A stretch of 64,000 nucleotides of DNA from Pacificibacter marinus (GTDB lineage Bacteria; Pseudomonadota; Alphaproteobacteria; Rhodobacterales; Rhodobacteraceae). The stretch spans positions 124,001 through 188,000 of the forward strand of contig NZ_FNZV01000005.1 of assembly GCF_900109555.1 (NCBI RefSeq). The letters run 5' to 3'. The stretch's first letter is position 1. Every line of letters starts with the position of its first letter. The position numbers and the translations under genes are program-made. The notes beneath the pieces were generated by a model. That model was given only the letters and a program-made list of their open reading frames with translations, was not told the origin of the DNA and did no database searches. Shown here piece by piece: positions 47,133-57,382 of the stretch.

Positions 47133-48340
47133 TGCTACGCCGTCTGCACGCTGAACAACCCGCATCTTTTGCCTTCACTCCTGCCAACCAAGCTTGGGCC
47201 GAAGCGCAAATCACGAAATACCCAGAAGGACGTCAACAATCTGCGGTGATCCCGTTGTTGTGGCGCGCTCAGGAACAAGAAAGCTGGCTGACAAAGCCCG
47301 CGATCGAACACATTGGCGACATGCTTGGCATGCCTTACATCCGTGTGCTTGAAGTCGCGACGTTCTATTTCATGTTCCAACTGCAGCCTGTGGGCACTGT
47401 TGCGCACATCCAAATCTGTGGGACTTTGTCTTGCATGATCTGTGGTGCCGAAGACCTGATGGCTGTCGCTAAAGCGAAAATTTCCCCAACGCCGCACACC
47501 GTGTCTGCGGACGGCAAGTTTTCTTGGGAAGAAGTCGAATGTCTGGGCGCGTGTTCCAACGCACCAATGGCGCAAATCGGCAAAGATTATTACGAAGACC
47601 TGTCTGCTGAAAACTTCGGCAAACTGATCGACGATATGGCCGCTGGCAATGTCCCACTGCCGGGCCCGCAAAACGGGCGCTTCGCAGCAGAGCCTTTGTC
47701 TGGTCTCACGTCTTTGACTGGTGGCGATACAGATAAAAACCAATACAACGCGTCTGTGGCTTTGGCCGCAGATATCGGTGATACGCTAAAACGTATTGAT
47801 GGGACCGAAGTGCCTTTGCTGACACCTTGGCTCAAAGGTGGCGCACGCACAGGTGCCAAACCACCAAAACCAGCGGCTCCCGCAAAATCGGCGGTGCAAC
47901 AAGCGGCTGACAAAAAGGCAAAAGCGGTTACCACCAAGGTGCCATCAAAGAAATTGGCAGAAAAATCTGTCGGCAAACCTGATGTGAAACCAGCGGCAAC
48001 GCCTGCAAAGAAATCGGTTCCTGCAGCACCAAAAGCAACAGTTGCGGATAACATTCCTGTTGCCGTTCAAAAGAAACCTCGCACCATGAAAGCGCCACGC
48101 AAAGCCGGTGCTGACGATTTGAAAATGCTCAAAGGTGTTGGGCCAAAACTAGAAGAAACGCTGAACACACTAGGGTTCTGGCATTTTGATCAAATCGCAA
48201 AATGGACAGCCGAAGAAATTTCATGGGTGGATGACAACCTGAAATTCAAAGGCCGCATCGAACGCGATGGATGGGTCGAGCAAGCCAAAATTCTTGCCGA
48301 AGGCGGCACAACCGAATTCTCTAAACGCGCGAAATACTGA
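47132..48340 (+). CDS. nuoE: NADH-quinone oxidoreductase subunit E with C-terminal helix-hairpin-helix extension
   Basis: NuoE holds cluster N1a beside the FMN subunit NuoF. Residues 1-180 are the thioredoxin-like 2Fe-2S domain, with Cys96 and Cys101 ([15 protein letters not shown]) and Cys137 and Cys141 ([10 protein letters not shown]). The typical NuoE is about 160-240 residues; this one has 402. Residues about 240-325 are a Lys/Ala/Pro-rich linker and 326-402 a compact helical domain starting [19 protein letters not shown], a helix-hairpin-helix. A paralogous domain ends the next gene. The domain may bind nucleic acid or protein; a role in complex I is not established. Confidence 0.95.
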   Translation: MLRRLHAEQPASFAFTPANQAWAEAQITKYPEGRQQSAVIPLLWRAQEQESWLTKPAIEHIGDMLGMPYIRVLEVATFYFMFQLQPVGTVAHIQICGTLSCMICGAEDLMAVAKAKISPTPHTVSADGKFSWEEVECLGACSNAPMAQIGKDYYEDLSAENFGKLIDDMAAGNVPLPGPQNGRFAAEPLSGLTSLTGGDTDKNQYNASVALAADIGDTLKRIDGTEVPLLTPWLKGGARTGAKPPKPAAPAKSAVQQAADKKAKAVTTKVPSKKLAEKSVGKPDVKPAATPAKKSVPAAPKATVADNIPVAVQKKPRTMKAPRKAGADDLKMLKGVGPKLEETLNTLGFWHFDQIAKWTAEEISWVDDNLKFKGRIERDGWVEQAKILAEGGTTEFSKRAKY

Positions 48341-48414
48341 TTTTTACGACCAAACGGGTAAGTGGCCGAAAGTGCCACACCTCAGTTCAACAGGGACAGT
48401 AAAGGAGTACGGCA

Positions 48415-49323
48415 ATGAGTGAGACAACATCAAGTAATACGCAAAGAATATGGCTGATATCGGCCATAGCAGGAATTTTGGCGTTTTTGGCGCTACTTTA
48501 TATTGCCAATTACTCAACCGTCGCCTCGCTTATCGTCGGGGTTCTCTTTGCTGTTTTGGTTGGCATTCTATTGTGGATCGGCTGGTACAAAGACCCACAA
48601 GCCGAAAGCGATTTGGCGGATCGTACAGCGCAGCAACAAGCAGCGGTCACTGCAGCCTCTGATGCAACAGCAAAAGATATTGCCGCAACTTCAGCGGCGA
48701 ACGCACCTGAGCACACCGCGGTCGCTGCGATTGATATGAGCGCGGCTGCAACTCAAACGGCTGATGTGGATACCACACCAGTTGTTGCTGATCCTGTCGC
48801 GGCAGCCCCTAAAAAAGCGGCTCCTAAAAAGGCAGCAACGAAAGCGCCAGCAAAGCCTAAAGCTGCCGCTGCAGCCAAAACGGCACCTGCCGCGAAAAAA
48901 GCAGCGCCTGCGAAAAAGACAACAGCCAAAGCGGCGGCGACAAAACCAGTTGCTAAAGTCGCTGCCACCAAAGCACCAGTCGCAGCGAAAGCTCCTGCAG
49001 CCGCAAAAGCACCATCTGCAAAAGCAGCTGTGGCCAAAGACGGCAAGCCGGCGCTTTTGACCGCAGCACGTGCGAGTGGGGCGGATGATTTGAAACAACT
49101 CAAAGGGGTTGGGCCAAAGCTTGAGCAAACGCTGAATGGTCTTGGGTTTTACCACTTTGATCAGATCGCAGGTCTGCGCAAAAAAGAAATCACTTGGCTT
49201 GATGAACAGCTCACACGGTCATCTGCAGCGCAGATTACCGAATGGAGCAGTCAGGCTAAAGTTCTCGCAAAGGGCGGGGAAACAGAATTTTCAAAACGCG
49301 TCAAAAAAGGCGACGTGTATTGA
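48415..49323 (+). CDS. Membrane-anchored Lys/Ala/Pro-rich protein with helix-hairpin-helix domain
   Basis: The 302-residue protein has two N-terminal membrane helices (about 12-31 and 35-57). An acidic-to-neutral stretch follows, then a histone H1-like Lys/Ala/Pro segment (128-210: AAPKKAAPKKAATKAPAKPKA and similar). The C-terminal domain (222-297) starts [27 protein letters not shown]. It aligns without gaps to residues 326-401 of NuoE, with about 47 of 76 positions identical by eye. It would present a basic tail and HhH domain to the cytoplasm. Its place inside nuo suggests a tethering or assembly role, which is an inference. Confidence 0.82.
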   Translation: MSETTSSNTQRIWLISAIAGILAFLALLYIANYSTVASLIVGVLFAVLVGILLWIGWYKDPQAESDLADRTAQQQAAVTAASDATAKDIAATSAANAPEHTAVAAIDMSAAATQTADVDTTPVVADPVAAAPKKAAPKKAATKAPAKPKAAAAAKTAPAAKKAAPAKKTTAKAAATKPVAKVAATKAPVAAKAPAAAKAPSAKAAVAKDGKPALLTAARASGADDLKQLKGVGPKLEQTLNGLGFYHFDQIAGLRKKEITWLDEQLTRSSAAQITEWSSQAKVLAKGGETEFSKRVKKGDVY

Positions 49324-49335
49324 TGGGATTGAAAC

Positions 49336-49554
49336 ATGGCTCCTGATAAAGACTCACGTCTGGCGAAAAAAGCGCGACTTGTCTCGCTGGTTATTGCTGG
49401 AACGATGGTTCTTTGGATTGGGGCTCAGTGGGTTGGTAGCACATTGGGTTTGACCACTCGGTATGCAGTGCTATTCGACCTCTTGGCGCTCGCCGCATTT
49501 GTGTGGGCGCTTATCGTGATTTATCAGATCTGGCGCGCGCGCCAGAGTAGCTGA
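49336..49554 (+). CDS. Small two-helix membrane protein (DUF5337-like)
   Basis: The 72-residue protein has a basic N-terminus ([12 protein letters not shown]) and two membrane helices, [21 protein letters not shown] and [23 protein letters not shown]. Size, helices and position before nuoF fit the Rhodobacterales DUF5337 family as I recall it; this was not checked. It is 12 bases after the HhH gene and 13 before nuoF. Confidence 0.75.
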   Translation: MAPDKDSRLAKKARLVSLVIAGTMVLWIGAQWVGSTLGLTTRYAVLFDLLALAAFVWALIVIYQIWRARQSS

Positions 49555-49567
49555 AGGAAGAGACGCT

Positions 49568-50866
49568 ATGCTCAAAGATCAAGATCGGATCTTTACCAAT
49601 ATCTACGGGATGCATGATCGCAGCCTCAAAGGCGCTATGGCGCGTGGACATTGGGACGGCACCGCCGGCATCATCAAAAAAGGTCGTGACTGGATCATCG
49701 ACCAGATGAAAGCCTCTGGCTTGCGTGGCCGTGGTGGCGCGGGTTTTCCAACGGGTCTCAAGTGGTCGTTTATGCCCAAAGAATCCGATGGTCGCCCAAG
49801 CTACTTGGTGATCAACGCGGATGAATCTGAGCCTGGTACATGTAAAGATCGCGAAATCATGCGTCACGATCCGCACACGCTGATCGAAGGGGCGTTGATC
49901 GCGTCCTTCGCAATGAATGCAAACGCCTGCTACATCTACCTGCGCGGTGAATACATTCGCGAACGCGAAGCGCTGCAAATGGCGATTGATGAATGCTACG
50001 ACGCTGGCCTTTTGGGCAAGAACGCAGCCAAATCAGGTTGGGACATGGATGTCTATCTGCACCATGGGGCAGGGGCGTATATTTGTGGTGAAGAAACTGC
50101 ATTGCTCGAAAGCTTAGAGGGCAAAAAAGGCATGCCACGGATGAAGCCACCGTTCCCAGCGGGCGCGGGCTTGTACGGTTGTCCGACCACTGTGAACAAC
50201 GTTGAATCCATCGCAGTTGCACCGACCATTTTACGTCGCGGCCCTGAGTGGTTTGCGGGCTTTGGTCGCCCTAACAATGCGGGCACGAAATTGTTCGCGA
50301 TCTCTGGTCACGTCAACAACCCGTGTGTTGTCGAAGAAGCCATGTCGATCTCGTTTGAAGAGTTGATTGAAACCCACTGCGGCGGTATTCGCGGCGGTTG
50401 GGACAATCTGTTGGCGGTGATCCCCGGTGGGTCATCCGTGCCATTGGTGCGCGGCGAAAATATGAAAGACGCGATCATGGACTTTGACTATTTGCGCGGT
50501 GAGCTTGGCTCTGGCCTTGGCACGGCTGCGGTCATCGTCATGGACAAATCCACCGACATCATCAAAGCCATCCACCGCCTGTCTATGTTCTACAAACACG
50601 AGTCTTGTGGCCAATGTACGCCGTGCCGCGAAGGCACAGGTTGGATGATGCGCGTGATGGATCGTCTGGTAAAAGGCGAAGCTGAACTGGAAGAGATTGA
50701 CATGCTTTGGGATGTAACCAAGCAGGTTGAGGGCCACACAATTTGTGCGCTCGGCGACGCTGCAGCTTGGCCAATCCAAGGCTTGATCCGCAACTTCCGC
50801 GAAGAAATTGAAGACCGTATCAAAGCACAAAAATCGGGCCGTATGGGCGCGATGGCGGCGGAGTAA
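49568..50866 (+). CDS. nuoF: NADH-quinone oxidoreductase subunit F
   Basis: NuoF binds NADH, FMN and cluster N3. The 432-residue protein has the NADH loop [20 protein letters not shown], the FMN part [17 protein letters not shown] and [21 protein letters not shown], and the cluster ligands [16 protein letters not shown] followed by the late Cys in [13 protein letters not shown]. All are intact. Confidence 0.98.
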   Translation: MLKDQDRIFTNIYGMHDRSLKGAMARGHWDGTAGIIKKGRDWIIDQMKASGLRGRGGAGFPTGLKWSFMPKESDGRPSYLVINADESEPGTCKDREIMRHDPHTLIEGALIASFAMNANACYIYLRGEYIREREALQMAIDECYDAGLLGKNAAKSGWDMDVYLHHGAGAYICGEETALLESLEGKKGMPRMKPPFPAGAGLYGCPTTVNNVESIAVAPTILRRGPEWFAGFGRPNNAGTKLFAISGHVNNPCVVEEAMSISFEELIETHCGGIRGGWDNLLAVIPGGSSVPLVRGENMKDAIMDFDYLRGELGSGLGTAAVIVMDKSTDIIKAIHRLSMFYKHESCGQCTPCREGTGWMMRVMDRLVKGEAELEEIDMLWDVTKQVEGHTICALGDAAAWPIQGLIRNFREEIEDRIKAQKSGRMGAMAAE

Positions 50867-50875
50867 AAGACACAG

Positions 50876-51388
50876 ATGCAGCCCATTGGAACACATATAG
50901 CGGAACTCAACATCGGACGACTCATTGCGCCGACCGATGATCCGCGCGTGGCCGATTTTATGGGCGCACTGGATATGGTGAATGGTCTTGGTAAACGCAT
51001 GCCGGGCTTTGTTTGGATGATGGAAGGCTCGGGCGAACCGGGCACCGGAAACACCGAAAATGCTATTGGCGACGATCCACAGTTCGTTGCCAATATGACC
51101 GTGTGGGAAGACGTGCAGAGCTTAGAGCATTTCGTTTTCAACACGGTTCACAAGAAATTCTACGACCGTCGCGAAGAGTGGTTCCAAATCTTGGGTGGCC
51201 AGCACTTTGTAATGTGGTACGTAGAGCAAGGGCATAAGCCCAGCTTGGATGAGGCGCTTGAACGCCTTGCCTACAAGGAAAAACATGGGGACAGCGATCA
51301 CGCCTTTGGCTGGTCGTATCTAAAAGAAGCGCAATTGCACATCACAAATGCATGCACGCCACCTGTTATGGAGTCCCAACATGTCTAA
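50876..51388 (+). CDS. DUF3291 family protein
   Basis: The 170-residue protein matches the DUF3291 family, ferredoxin-like alpha-beta proteins related to small monooxygenases. Features are IAELNIGRLIAPTDDPRVADFMGALDMVNGLGKRMPGFVWMM, VANMTVWEDVQSLEHFVFNTVHKKFYDRREEWF and HFVMWYVEQGHKPSLDEALERL. It begins nine bases after nuoF, with a weak ribosome site, and overlaps the next gene by eight bases. No catalytic role is known. Its presence inside nuo is unusual outside this lineage. Confidence 0.85.
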   Translation: MQPIGTHIAELNIGRLIAPTDDPRVADFMGALDMVNGLGKRMPGFVWMMEGSGEPGTGNTENAIGDDPQFVANMTVWEDVQSLEHFVFNTVHKKFYDRREEWFQILGGQHFVMWYVEQGHKPSLDEALERLAYKEKHGDSDHAFGWSYLKEAQLHITNACTPPVMESQHV

Positions 51389-51803
51389 GTTTAAAACCCT
51401 TATCTTTACATCCCTGCTTTTGGTTCCTCTTTCTGGCATTGCCGCGAGTGCGGCCATCGCCAAGGATCTGCGCGATGAACCAACAATCGACAGACCTATG
51501 TTTGCCGTCGCGCTCGCGATTGAGATTTCCGACAAATGTACCAGCATTGATGCGCGTAAACTCAAAGGGTTGAATGTCCTTTGGGGGCTGAAAACCAAGG
51601 CGTCTAAGCTTGGGTATTCGGACGCTGAAATCAAAGCATATGTCGAAAGTGATGCAGAAAAATCGCGCATGCGTCGCCTTGGCGAAATTTATGTGAAGTC
51701 CAAAGGCTTGAACCCGACAAGTGGCGTAGATTTGTGCACACTTGGACAACAAGAAATTGCAGTAAATTCTTTGACGGGGTCTTTGCTGCGCAGTCGTAAT
51801 TGA
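51381..51803 (+). CDS. Small secreted protein (DUF5333-like)
   Basis: The 140-residue protein has a signal peptide (KTLIFTSLLLVPLSGIAASAAIA) and a helical mature part, with DRPMFAVALAIEISDKCTSIDARKLKGLNVLWGLKTKASKLGYSDAEIKAYV. Two cysteines are present (DKCTS and DLCTL), likely a disulfide. The family DUF5333 is suggested by size and context in Rhodobacterales nuo operons, unverified. ATG 51381 has GGAG upstream and overlaps the DUF3291 stop by eight bases. Confidence 0.7.
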   Translation: MSKFKTLIFTSLLLVPLSGIAASAAIAKDLRDEPTIDRPMFAVALAIEISDKCTSIDARKLKGLNVLWGLKTKASKLGYSDAEIKAYVESDAEKSRMRRLGEIYVKSKGLNPTSGVDLCTLGQQEIAVNSLTGSLLRSRN

Positions 51804-51886
51804 GGGGCCTCAGCCCTTTCGTATTCAGTTCCCGCATCTTCGCGGGTGAGATCAAATCGGCGCTGTAAAAGGTGCCTCTAAATACC

Positions 51887-51919
51887 GAAGGTGCGGCGCA
51901 TACCGCGTGCGGCACCTTC
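51887..51919 (+). other. Imperfect hairpin in the gap before nuoG
   Basis: The arms gaaggtgc and gcaccttc enclose 17 bases that hold a second short stem (cgca / tgcg). It sits in the longest internal gap of the first half of the operon (137 bases), 22 bases before the nuoG start. No T run follows, so RNA processing or attenuation is more likely than termination. Confidence 0.5.
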
Positions 51920-51940
51920 ATGAAACACAGGTGACGTGAT

Positions 51941-53965
51941 ATGGCAGATACGCGCAAACTTATCATTGACGGAAATGAAGTCGAGGTCGATCCGGCCATG
52001 ACGATCTTGCAGGCTTGTGAAGTCGCAGGGATCGAAGTGCCGCGCTTTTGCTACCATGAGCGTCTCTCAATCGCAGGCAACTGCCGCATGTGTCTGGTCG
52101 AGGTCGTTGGCGGCCCGCCCAAACCTGCTGCATCTTGCGCGATGCAGGTCAAAGATTTGCGCCCCGGCCCAGAAGGTGCACCACCCGTGGTGAAAACCAA
52201 TTCACCAATGGTGAAAAAAGCCCGCGAAGGCGTGATGGAATTCTTGCTCATCAATCACCCGCTGGATTGCCCGATCTGTGACCAAGGTGGCGAATGCGAT
52301 TTGCAAGACCAAGCCATGGCTTACGGTGTTGATTTCTCACGCTTCCGCGAACCAAAACGCGCGACAGAAGACTTGGATTTGGGGCCACTCGTTGCCACAA
52401 CCATGACGCGCTGTATTTCTTGCACCCGCTGTGTGCGCTTCACGACTGAGGTCGCAGGCATCACGCAAATGGGTCAAACGGGGCGCGGCGAAGATTCCGA
52501 GATCACCAGCTATTTGAACGAAACGCTCGTGTCCAACTTGCAAGGTAACATCATCGATCTTTGCCCCGTTGGCGCGCTGACATCAAAACCCTACGCCTTT
52601 ACCGCGCGTCCTTGGGAATTGACCAAAACGGAAACCATCGATGTGATGGACGCTTTGGGATCAAACATCCGCGTTGACACCAAAGGCCGTGAAGTGATGC
52701 GCATTTTGCCACGCAACCACGATGGCGTGAACGAAGAGTGGATTTCTGACAAAACACGTTTCGTTTGGGATGGGCTGCGTCGTCAGCGTTTGGACACGCC
52801 CTACATCCGTGAAAACGGCAAGCTGCGCAAAGCAAGCTGGTCCGAAGCTTTGGCCTTTGCTGCCAAAGGTATGAAGGGCAAAAAAGTTGCCGGTCTTATC
52901 GGTGATCTCGTACCTGTTGAGGCGGCTTTCGCGTTGAAGCAATTGGTCGAAAGTCTTGGTGGTAAAGTTGAATCCCGTGTGGATGGCGCGAAATTGCCCG
53001 CCGGAAATCGTTCTGCCTACGTTGGCACCGCGACCATCGAAGACATCGACACAGCTGATATGATCCAATTGATCGGCACAAACCCTCGCGAAGAAGCGCC
53101 CGTTTTGAATGCGCGTATCCGTGCGGCTTGGGCGCGCGGCGCAGATGTGGGTGTGATCGGTGAAGCTGTTGATCTGACATACGAATACCATCACGTCGGC
53201 ACAGATCGTGCCGCGCTTGTGGAATTGGCTGGACGTGAAATCTCTGCCGAGACTCGTGATGAGAAAAATACATTGGTTATCGTTGGCCAAGGTGCCTTGC
53301 ACGAGGCCGACGGCGAAGCTGTTTTGTCACAAGCGATGAAACTGGCGGAAAACTCTGGCGCGAAATTGATGATCTTGCACACTGCCGCGTCCCGCGTTGG
53401 TGCGATGGACATTGACGCTGTGACAGACGGTGGTCTTGATGCGGCGCTTGATGGAGCCGAAGTGGTTTACAACTTGGGCGCTGACGAAGTTGAAATTGCT
53501 GGCGAAGCTTTCGTGATCTACCAAGGGTCGCACGGCGATCGTGGCGCACACCGCGCTGACGTGATTTTCCCCGGCGCTGCCTATACCGAAGAATCCGGTC
53601 TGTTCGTTAACACAGAAGGGCGTCCACAATTGGCTGCGCGCGCCTCGTTCCCTCCTGGGGATGCGAAAGAAAACTGGGCGATTTTGCGGGCTTTGTCTGC
53701 TGAACTTGACGCGACTTTGGCGTATTCCACATTGGCGGGTTTGCGTACGGCGCTGGTTGAAGCTGTACCGCACTTTGCCGAGTTGGATCACGTGACAGAG
53801 AATGCTTGGAAACGCGTGCCTTTGCGCAAGCCTGCAAAAGCATCGATCCGTTATGCTGTGAAAGATTTCTACCTGACAAACCCGATTGCACGTGCGTCGG
53901 CTTTGATGGCCGAACTGTCAGCCGCTGCAAAAGCCCGTTCCGAAGAAACATTGGCGGCCGAATAA
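51941..53965 (+). CDS. nuoG: NADH-quinone oxidoreductase subunit G
   Basis: NuoG carries several Fe-S clusters. The 674-residue protein has the N1b ligands ([21 protein letters not shown], later SCAM), the His-ligated N5 cluster ([18 protein letters not shown]), and N4 ([16 protein letters not shown], later DLCPVGAL). A molybdopterin-fold domain without cofactor follows. The extra N7 ligands of some enzymes are absent, so this is the short mitochondrial-like form. Confidence 0.97.
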   Translation: MADTRKLIIDGNEVEVDPAMTILQACEVAGIEVPRFCYHERLSIAGNCRMCLVEVVGGPPKPAASCAMQVKDLRPGPEGAPPVVKTNSPMVKKAREGVMEFLLINHPLDCPICDQGGECDLQDQAMAYGVDFSRFREPKRATEDLDLGPLVATTMTRCISCTRCVRFTTEVAGITQMGQTGRGEDSEITSYLNETLVSNLQGNIIDLCPVGALTSKPYAFTARPWELTKTETIDVMDALGSNIRVDTKGREVMRILPRNHDGVNEEWISDKTRFVWDGLRRQRLDTPYIRENGKLRKASWSEALAFAAKGMKGKKVAGLIGDLVPVEAAFALKQLVESLGGKVESRVDGAKLPAGNRSAYVGTATIEDIDTADMIQLIGTNPREEAPVLNARIRAAWARGADVGVIGEAVDLTYEYHHVGTDRAALVELAGREISAETRDEKNTLVIVGQGALHEADGEAVLSQAMKLAENSGAKLMILHTAASRVGAMDIDAVTDGGLDAALDGAEVVYNLGADEVEIAGEAFVIYQGSHGDRGAHRADVIFPGAAYTEESGLFVNTEGRPQLAARASFPPGDAKENWAILRALSAELDATLAYSTLAGLRTALVEAVPHFAELDHVTENAWKRVPLRKPAKASIRYAVKDFYLTNPIARASALMAELSAAAKARSEETLAAE

Positions 53966-53967
53966 GA

Positions 53968-54402
53968 ATGAGCGTCTCGCACACATACAAACGCCTTTCA
54001 CAGCGTGTCGCCAAAATCACCCTTGGGTGTGTTTTGTCGGCCGTTGTTATGGGCTGTGTGCAAAACGCGCCAGACGTCAGCCGTGCACAAGGCATGCCGA
54101 CCTATTTGGGCGTGGAAACACGCCTTTTGGACGGGGATTTGGTGAATTTCATCGTGTCCGTGACTGGTCAGGCGACCAAAAACGACGTGGCGGCATATTC
54201 GGAATGTGCCGCTGCACAATACGCGTTGATCCGAGGCTTTGGATTTGCGCGTCACTTGCGAACAAATGTCTCACAAGAGGCTGGAATTTGGCGTGCGGAT
54301 GCTGTTTACACCATCTCATCAGCGCTCCCCGATGGTTTGCGAACGATTGACGCTGAGGTCATCGTTTCGAATTGCCGCGAATTTAGAATACCGACGGTGT
54401 GA
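53968..54402 (+). CDS. Lipoprotein of unknown function between nuoG and nuoH
   Basis: The 144-residue protein has a lipobox VVMGC with Cys30, so the mature part is anchored in a membrane and faces the periplasm. The rest ([58 protein letters not shown]) has one Cys pair candidate and strand-rich stretches; I do not recognise the family. It starts two bases after the nuoG stop and ends 11 bases before nuoH. Confidence 0.75.
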   Translation: MSVSHTYKRLSQRVAKITLGCVLSAVVMGCVQNAPDVSRAQGMPTYLGVETRLLDGDLVNFIVSVTGQATKNDVAAYSECAAAQYALIRGFGFARHLRTNVSQEAGIWRADAVYTISSALPDGLRTIDAEVIVSNCREFRIPTV

Positions 54403-54413
54403 AGGACTACGAA

Positions 54414-55454
54414 ATGGTCGAATTTTTCACGACAACAAATCTTGGCATTGCGCTTATGATCCTCGGACAATGTCTGTTGGTTCTGTTGCCTTTGTTTATC
54501 GCACTCGCCTTTTTGATGTATGGCGATCGCAAAATCTGGGCTGCGGTTCAGATGCGCAAAGGGCCCAACATTGTTGGCGCTTTTGGCTTGCTGCAATCCT
54601 TTGCGGATTTCATCAAATATATCGTCAAAGAGGTGGTTGTGCCTGCGGGGGCTGACAAATTTGTCTTTTACCTCGCGCCAATGATCACCTTTGTCATGGC
54701 AACAATCGCTTGGGTTGCTATCCCTTGGAATGACGGTTGGGTGATCTCTGATCTCAACGTCGCGATCTTGTATATCTTTGCGATTTCATCGCTTGAAGTG
54801 TACGGCGTGATCATGGGGGGCTGGGCGTCCAACTCGAAATATCCTTTTCTTGGCGCACTTCGTTCTGCCGCGCAGATGATTTCGTATGAGGTCTCAATCG
54901 GGCTCATCATTATCGGTGTGATCATTTCATCAGGTTCTATGAACTTTGGCGATATCGTGGCCGCGCAAGATGGCCGTTTTGGTATCTTCTCATGGTACTG
55001 GATCCCGCATTTCCCAATGGTTGTGTTGTTCTTTGTGTCTGCCTTGGCCGAAACAAACCGCCCACCGTTCGATTTGCCCGAAGCAGAATCCGAACTCGTG
55101 GCGGGCTACCAAGTGGAATACTCATCCACACCATTCCTTTTGTTCATGATGGGCGAATTGATGGCCGTGGTTTTGATGTGTGCGCTGATCTCGCTGATGT
55201 TCTTCGGCGGTTGGTTGTCACCTATTCCAGGTCTGCCTGATGGCATCTTCTGGATGATCCTCAAAATGGGTTTCTTCTTCTTTATCTTCTCGATGGTAAA
55301 GGCGATCACCCCTCGCTACCGCTACGACCAATTGATGCGCATTGGCTGGAAAGTCTTTTTGCCATTGTCACTCGCTTGGGTCGTTCTCGTGGCATTCTTT
55401 GCGCAATTCGGTGCCTTCGGCGGTGCTTACGCCCGCTGGGCAATTGGAGGCTAA
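54414..55454 (+). CDS. nuoH: NADH-quinone oxidoreductase subunit H
   Basis: NuoH joins the quinone cavity to the proton path. The 346-residue protein has about eight membrane helices, the signature [21 protein letters not shown], and the acidic loop [33 protein letters not shown] use ATG 54414, with GAAGGA eight bases upstream; a GTG at 54399 would add five residues. Confidence 0.96.
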   Translation: MVEFFTTTNLGIALMILGQCLLVLLPLFIALAFLMYGDRKIWAAVQMRKGPNIVGAFGLLQSFADFIKYIVKEVVVPAGADKFVFYLAPMITFVMATIAWVAIPWNDGWVISDLNVAILYIFAISSLEVYGVIMGGWASNSKYPFLGALRSAAQMISYEVSIGLIIIGVIISSGSMNFGDIVAAQDGRFGIFSWYWIPHFPMVVLFFVSALAETNRPPFDLPEAESELVAGYQVEYSSTPFLLFMMGELMAVVLMCALISLMFFGGWLSPIPGLPDGIFWMILKMGFFFFIFSMVKAITPRYRYDQLMRIGWKVFLPLSLAWVVLVAFFAQFGAFGGAYARWAIGG

Positions 55455-55457
55455 ATC

Positions 55458-55964
55458 ATGGCTCAGGCAAAACAAGAATTCGACTACACCCGCGCTGTGA
55501 AATACTTCTTGATGACAGACGTCATCGCTGGTTTTCGGATCGGTTTGCGGTATTTCTTTAGCCCCAAGGCAACGATCAACTACCCGCACGAAAAGGGGCC
55601 TTTGTCCCCACGTTTTCGCGGCGAACATGCATTGCGTCGTTACCCTAATGGCGAAGAGCGCTGTATCGCGTGTAAATTGTGTGAGGCCGTGTGCCCTGCG
55701 CAAGCGATCACCATCGACGCGGAACCGCGCGATGACGGATCACGCCGCACAACGCGGTACGATATCGATATGACAAAATGCATCTACTGCGGATTCTGCC
55801 AAGAAGCTTGCCCTGTGGATGCGATTGTTGAAGGCCCAAATTTCGAATTCGCAACGGAAACCCGCGAAGAGTTATTCTACGATAAAGAAAAGCTTTTGGA
55901 CAACGGCGCACGTTGGGAAGCAGAAATTGCTCGCAACCTTGAATTGGATGCACCTTACCGATGA
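55458..55964 (+). CDS. nuoI: NADH-quinone oxidoreductase subunit I
   Basis: NuoI carries clusters N6a and N6b. The 168-residue ferredoxin-like protein has two complete 4Fe-4S motifs, [15 protein letters not shown] and [15 protein letters not shown], and an N-terminal amphipathic helix. It starts three bases after nuoH and overlaps the next gene in ATGA. Confidence 0.97.
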   Translation: MAQAKQEFDYTRAVKYFLMTDVIAGFRIGLRYFFSPKATINYPHEKGPLSPRFRGEHALRRYPNGEERCIACKLCEAVCPAQAITIDAEPRDDGSRRTTRYDIDMTKCIYCGFCQEACPVDAIVEGPNFEFATETREELFYDKEKLLDNGARWEAEIARNLELDAPYR

Positions 55965-56368
55965 CCGATTTTAAAAAGCTTTTCGAGGATATGACTGCCC
56001 AAGGCCAAAAGATGGCCGAAGCGTTTAACCCTGCGCTCAAAGATTTTGAGATGCCGGGCCTTGATCAGCTTTTTCCCACCCTGTCCACTGAACAGTTGGA
56101 CATGATGTGGGGTACAAAATTTAACCCCGAGGGTCTGGACGCCAAAACGCGTCTTCTCGTGGTTTTGGCCGGCCAAACGGTATTGGGCGCACAAGCCGAA
56201 GCACCGTTTAAAGCGACAGTGCGTAATGCACTAAAAGCTGGGGCCACAAAACAGCAGATCGGTGAAACGATCTATCAAATGTCGATGCTGGGCGGTTTGC
56301 CCGCAATGTCAAAGGCGCTTGGCTTCGTCACCGAAGTGTTCGCCGAAAAGCAGGAGGACAGTGCATGA
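55961..56368 (+). CDS. Carboxymuconolactone decarboxylase-like protein
   Basis: The 135-residue helical protein has the CMD/AhpD fold region [62 protein letters not shown]. The catalytic CxxC of AhpD is absent, so peroxidase activity is unlikely; gamma-carboxymuconolactone decarboxylase activity is not implied by context. It overlaps nuoI and nuoJ by four bases each, so it is translated as part of the operon. Confidence 0.85.
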   Translation: MTDFKKLFEDMTAQGQKMAEAFNPALKDFEMPGLDQLFPTLSTEQLDMMWGTKFNPEGLDAKTRLLVVLAGQTVLGAQAEAPFKATVRNALKAGATKQQIGETIYQMSMLGGLPAMSKALGFVTEVFAEKQEDSA

Positions 56369-56979
56369 CTGTCGCGGATTACGCATTTTACCTTTTCGCC
56401 ATTCTATTGGTGGCGTCGGGTCTGTTTACAGTGGTGGCGCGCAACCCCGTCCACTCTGTGCTCTGGCTCATTTTGACCTTTTTGTCCGCATCGGGACTTT
56501 TTGTCCTGCTTGGCGCTGAATTCGTCGCGATGCTGTTGATCATCGTTTACGTGGGCGCCGTGATGGTGCTTTTCCTCTTTGTGGTGATGATGCTGGATGT
56601 CGATTTTGCAGAGTTGCGCGGCGGCATGGCGAAATTTATGCCCTTTGCTTTGCTGATCGGCGTTGTCGTCTTGATGCAGCTGAGCATCGCATTTGGTGAC
56701 TGGCATGTGGCCGAAGGCGTTAATGTTGCTGCCTCTCTCGGTGATATCCAAGGCACGGAAGTTCACAACACCGCCGCTTTGGGGCTGTTGATGTACGATG
56801 AATACCTGCTGTTGTTTCAACTTGCAGGTTTGGTTTTGCTGACGGCTATGATCGGCGCGATTGTTTTGACTTTGCGTCATAATCCAAATGTGAAACGCCA
56901 AAACGTTATCGCCCAGATGCACCGCGATCCAGCCAAGGCGATGGAACTTAAAGACGTGAAATCGGGGCAGGGGCTTTAA
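56365..56979 (+). CDS. nuoJ: NADH-quinone oxidoreductase subunit J
   Basis: The 204-residue membrane subunit has five helices, with [51 protein letters not shown] as the conserved part. It overlaps the CMD-like gene in ATGA. A 91-base gap separates it from nuoK. Confidence 0.96.
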   Translation: MTVADYAFYLFAILLVASGLFTVVARNPVHSVLWLILTFLSASGLFVLLGAEFVAMLLIIVYVGAVMVLFLFVVMMLDVDFAELRGGMAKFMPFALLIGVVVLMQLSIAFGDWHVAEGVNVAASLGDIQGTEVHNTAALGLLMYDEYLLLFQLAGLVLLTAMIGAIVLTLRHNPNVKRQNVIAQMHRDPAKAMELKDVKSGQGL

Positions 56980-57070
56980 GTCTCTGCGCAGATCCTAAAA
57001 CCGACGGGCGGTCCGCTGCCCTGAACTGAAAAGCCGCCACAAAGGCGCGAAAAAAGAACTGAGGGACGAC

Positions 57071-57376
57071 ATGGTCGGACTTGAACATTACCTAGCAGTC
57101 GCAGGAGCGCTGTTTGTCATCGGGATTTTCGGTCTCTTTTTGAACCGAAAGAACGTGATCATCATTTTGATGTCCGTTGAATTGATCCTGTTGTCGGTCA
57201 ACATAAATCTCGTGGCCTTTTCATCCTTTTCGGGTGATCTGGTCGGGCAGATTTTCACCATGCTGGTCCTGACGGTTGCAGCAGCCGAGGCCGCGATTGG
57301 TCTGGCTATTCTCGTAGGCTTCTTCCGCAACCGCGGCACGATTGATGTTGAAGACATCAACGTGATGAAAGGGTAA
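57071..57376 (+). CDS. nuoK: NADH-quinone oxidoreductase subunit K
   Basis: The 101-residue protein has three membrane helices and the conserved glutamates in [19 protein letters not shown] and [19 protein letters not shown], which serve proton transfer. ATG 57071 has GAGGGA upstream; nuoL starts six bases after. Confidence 0.97.
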   Translation: MVGLEHYLAVAGALFVIGIFGLFLNRKNVIIILMSVELILLSVNINLVAFSSFSGDLVGQIFTMLVLTVAAAEAAIGLAILVGFFRNRGTIDVEDINVMKG

Positions 57377-57382
57377 GGGCAC

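Noticed and set aside
48796-49045. Lys/Ala/Pro-rich segment as a free histone H1-like protein
   Set aside because: It is an internal segment of a protein with membrane helices and a folded C-terminal domain, so not an independent nucleoid protein.
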